Shown here piece after piece: positions 40,152-40,921 of a stretch of 40,921 nucleotides of DNA. How positions within the stretch are numbered: position 1 is the stretch's first letter; every line of letters starts with the position of its first letter. The position numbers were made by a program, and so were the translations under genes. This DNA comes from Bacillota bacterium (GTDB lineage Bacteria; Bacillota; Clostridia; Acetivibrionales; JAFADI01): the NCBI GenBank assembly GCA_023424965.1, contig JAFADI010000044.1:1-40921 (forward strand). The letters run 5' to 3'. The notes under the pieces are model-generated. The model did not search any database. It worked only from the letters and a program-made list of their open reading frames with translations, and was not told the DNA's origin.

Positions 40152-40763
40152 ATGAGCGAGACTCAAAACGTAAAAATTGTTAACGCAGATCCCTCCGCGC
40201 TTGGTTTGTTCGGGCTTGCCATGGTTACCCTGGTGGCATCCTCACAAAAGCTGGGGTGGACGGAAGGCCTGTCCTTCGTCATCCCCTGGGCCATATTCCT
40301 GGGAGCCTTTGCCCAGCTTTTTGCCTGCATTAACGACTCGAAACGCAACAACACTTTCGGCACGACGGCTTTTGGAGGCTATGCCTTCTTCTGGTTCGCC
40401 GTAGCCGCCTCATGGATGATCAAAATGGGCGTCTTCGGGCAGGCCCTGGCCTCCAATGCGGATGGCAGACAGCTTGGCTTCGCCTTCGCAGGCTACTTTG
40501 TTTTCACGGCTTTCATGACCATCGGGGCGGTTGAAACAAACAAGAATCTGTTTATCATCTTTTGCCTGATCGACCTGCTGTTTATCGGGCTGTCACTGAA
40601 CGCCTTCGGAATAGCGGCCGAATTTTCCCACAAGCTGGCCGCCTGGTCGGAGTTCCTGATCGCAATATTTTCTTTCTATGGCTCTGCGGCAGCCGTACTG
40701 AACACCCATTTCGGCAGAGTGTTCCTGCCGGTGGGAAAGCCTTTCGGAATTTTCAAGAAATAA
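40152..40763 (+). CDS. satP: Acetate/succinate uptake transporter, SatP/YaaH (GPR1-FUN34) family (203 aa)
   Basis: A small membrane protein with six hydrophobic segments. The family signature near the N-terminus (NPAPLGL in enterics) appears as NADPSALGLFGLAM; later family features are GFAFAGYFVFTAFMTIGAVETNK and FLIAIFSFYGSAAAVLN. Known members carry acetate or succinate with protons. The start at 40152 follows TGGAGG and is within the predicted transcript; ATG 40101 is not. It is a single gene with its own promoter and terminator. Confidence 0.9.
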   Translation: MSETQNVKIVNADPSALGLFGLAMVTLVASSQKLGWTEGLSFVIPWAIFLGAFAQLFACINDSKRNNTFGTTAFGGYAFFWFAVAASWMIKMGVFGQALASNADGRQLGFAFAGYFVFTAFMTIGAVETNKNLFIIFCLIDLLFIGLSLNAFGIAAEFSHKLAAWSEFLIAIFSFYGSAAAVLNTHFGRVFLPVGKPFGIFKK

Positions 40764-40788
40764 ACCGCGTTTCATTTTACCGGACGAT

Positions 40789-40819
40789 AAAAGCCTTAGA
40801 GCGCAGCTCTAAGGCTTTT
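40789..40819. terminator. Terminator after satP, shared with the next gene
   Basis: Perfect 14-bp stem (40789-40802 with 40806-40819), 3-nt loop, AAAA before and TTTT after. It serves both converging genes. Confidence 0.9.
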
Positions 40820-40830
40820 GTGCCATACCA

Positions 40831-40921
40831 TCAGTAGGTGTCCGCTCCCAGTATTTCTATTTTCATATCCTCCTCATCCACATCACTTATACCGGAATAC
40901 AAGTAATCCTCCGGGGCTTTT
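40831..40921 (-). CDS. 3' end of an unidentified gene, cut by the window edge
   Basis: On the minus strand a frame is open from the window end to TGA at 40833-40831. It encodes an acidic tail of 29 residues (PEDYLYSGISDVDEEDMKI, then EILGADTY). The terminator just beyond it supports a real gene end. It is too short to identify. Confidence 0.5.
   Translation of the reverse strand, partial: KAPEDYLYSGISDVDEEDMKIEILGADTY

Noticed and set aside
1..40921. CRISPR array, tRNA or rRNA genes, prophage, complete insertion sequence
   Set aside because: No regularly spaced repeats, no clover-leaf or rRNA-like stretch, and no transposase or integrase frame was seen. Only the MITE-like repeat suggests mobility.

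Overview
The window reads as a chromosomal segment of an endospore-forming Firmicute, most likely class Clostridia, with moderate G+C content by eye. The evidence is strong AGGAGG-type ribosome binding sites, sigma-A promoters of TTGACA/TATAAT form, tight operons, and Firmicute-type proteins (Rex, HelD, YkpA, YfmM, YsxC/EngB, YqxD). It also carries a spore-coat transglutaminase (Tgl) behind a sequence that fits the mother-cell sigma-K promoter. No rRNA, tRNA, phage block or CRISPR array was seen.

Region 1 (1-6908) is sugar metabolism: mannose-6-phosphate isomerase, a GntR/LacI-type repressor, and a minus-strand operon of AraC regulator, D-lyxose/D-mannose-type isomerase and PfkB sugar kinase. 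An HAD phosphatase, a 178-bp MITE-like element and a radical SAM/SPASM protein follow. Region 2 (6926-12450) holds the FtsK/SpoIIIE DNA translocase and, converging on it across a shared terminator, the operon rex-serC-serA. A near-perfect Rex-type operator covers the operon's own start site, so NADH/NAD+ control of serine synthesis is predicted.

Region 3 (12450-17166) is a ChvE-MmsA-MmsB multiple-monosaccharide ABC importer with a long leader and two RNA hairpins between the binding protein and the ATPase. Region 4 (17226-23225) has a Cys-rich small protein, an XRE regulator with an S24-like domain lacking its catalytic dyad, a methyltransferase, a 66-aa protein, a NodI/NodJ-like exporter and an acyl-CoA synthetase. 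Region 5 (23341-29528) contains the HelD helicase, a partial second copy of the MITE-like repeat, a PAS-GGDEF-EAL protein, an EgsA/AraM-type glycerol-1-phosphate dehydrogenase and a secreted LysM-CAP protein.

Region 6 (29605-32717) has a 60-bp palindrome, ysxC-yqxD, and the most interesting locus: an uncharacterised 330-aa protein translationally coupled to tgl, both behind the sigma-K-like promoter. Region 7 (32851-end) has two ABC-F proteins (YkpA, YfmM), a DEAD-box helicase, a MacA/MacB-like efflux pair without its ATPase, an acetate transporter (SatP) and the 3' end of one more gene.

Several start sites were moved from the longest reading frame on the basis of Shine-Dalgarno position, promoter position or family start (manA, the GntR gene, HAD, serA, rex, the 66-aa gene, the LysM-CAP gene, tgl and its partner, ykpA, the DEAD-box helicase, satP). 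All functions come from reading motifs by eye; no database search was run.
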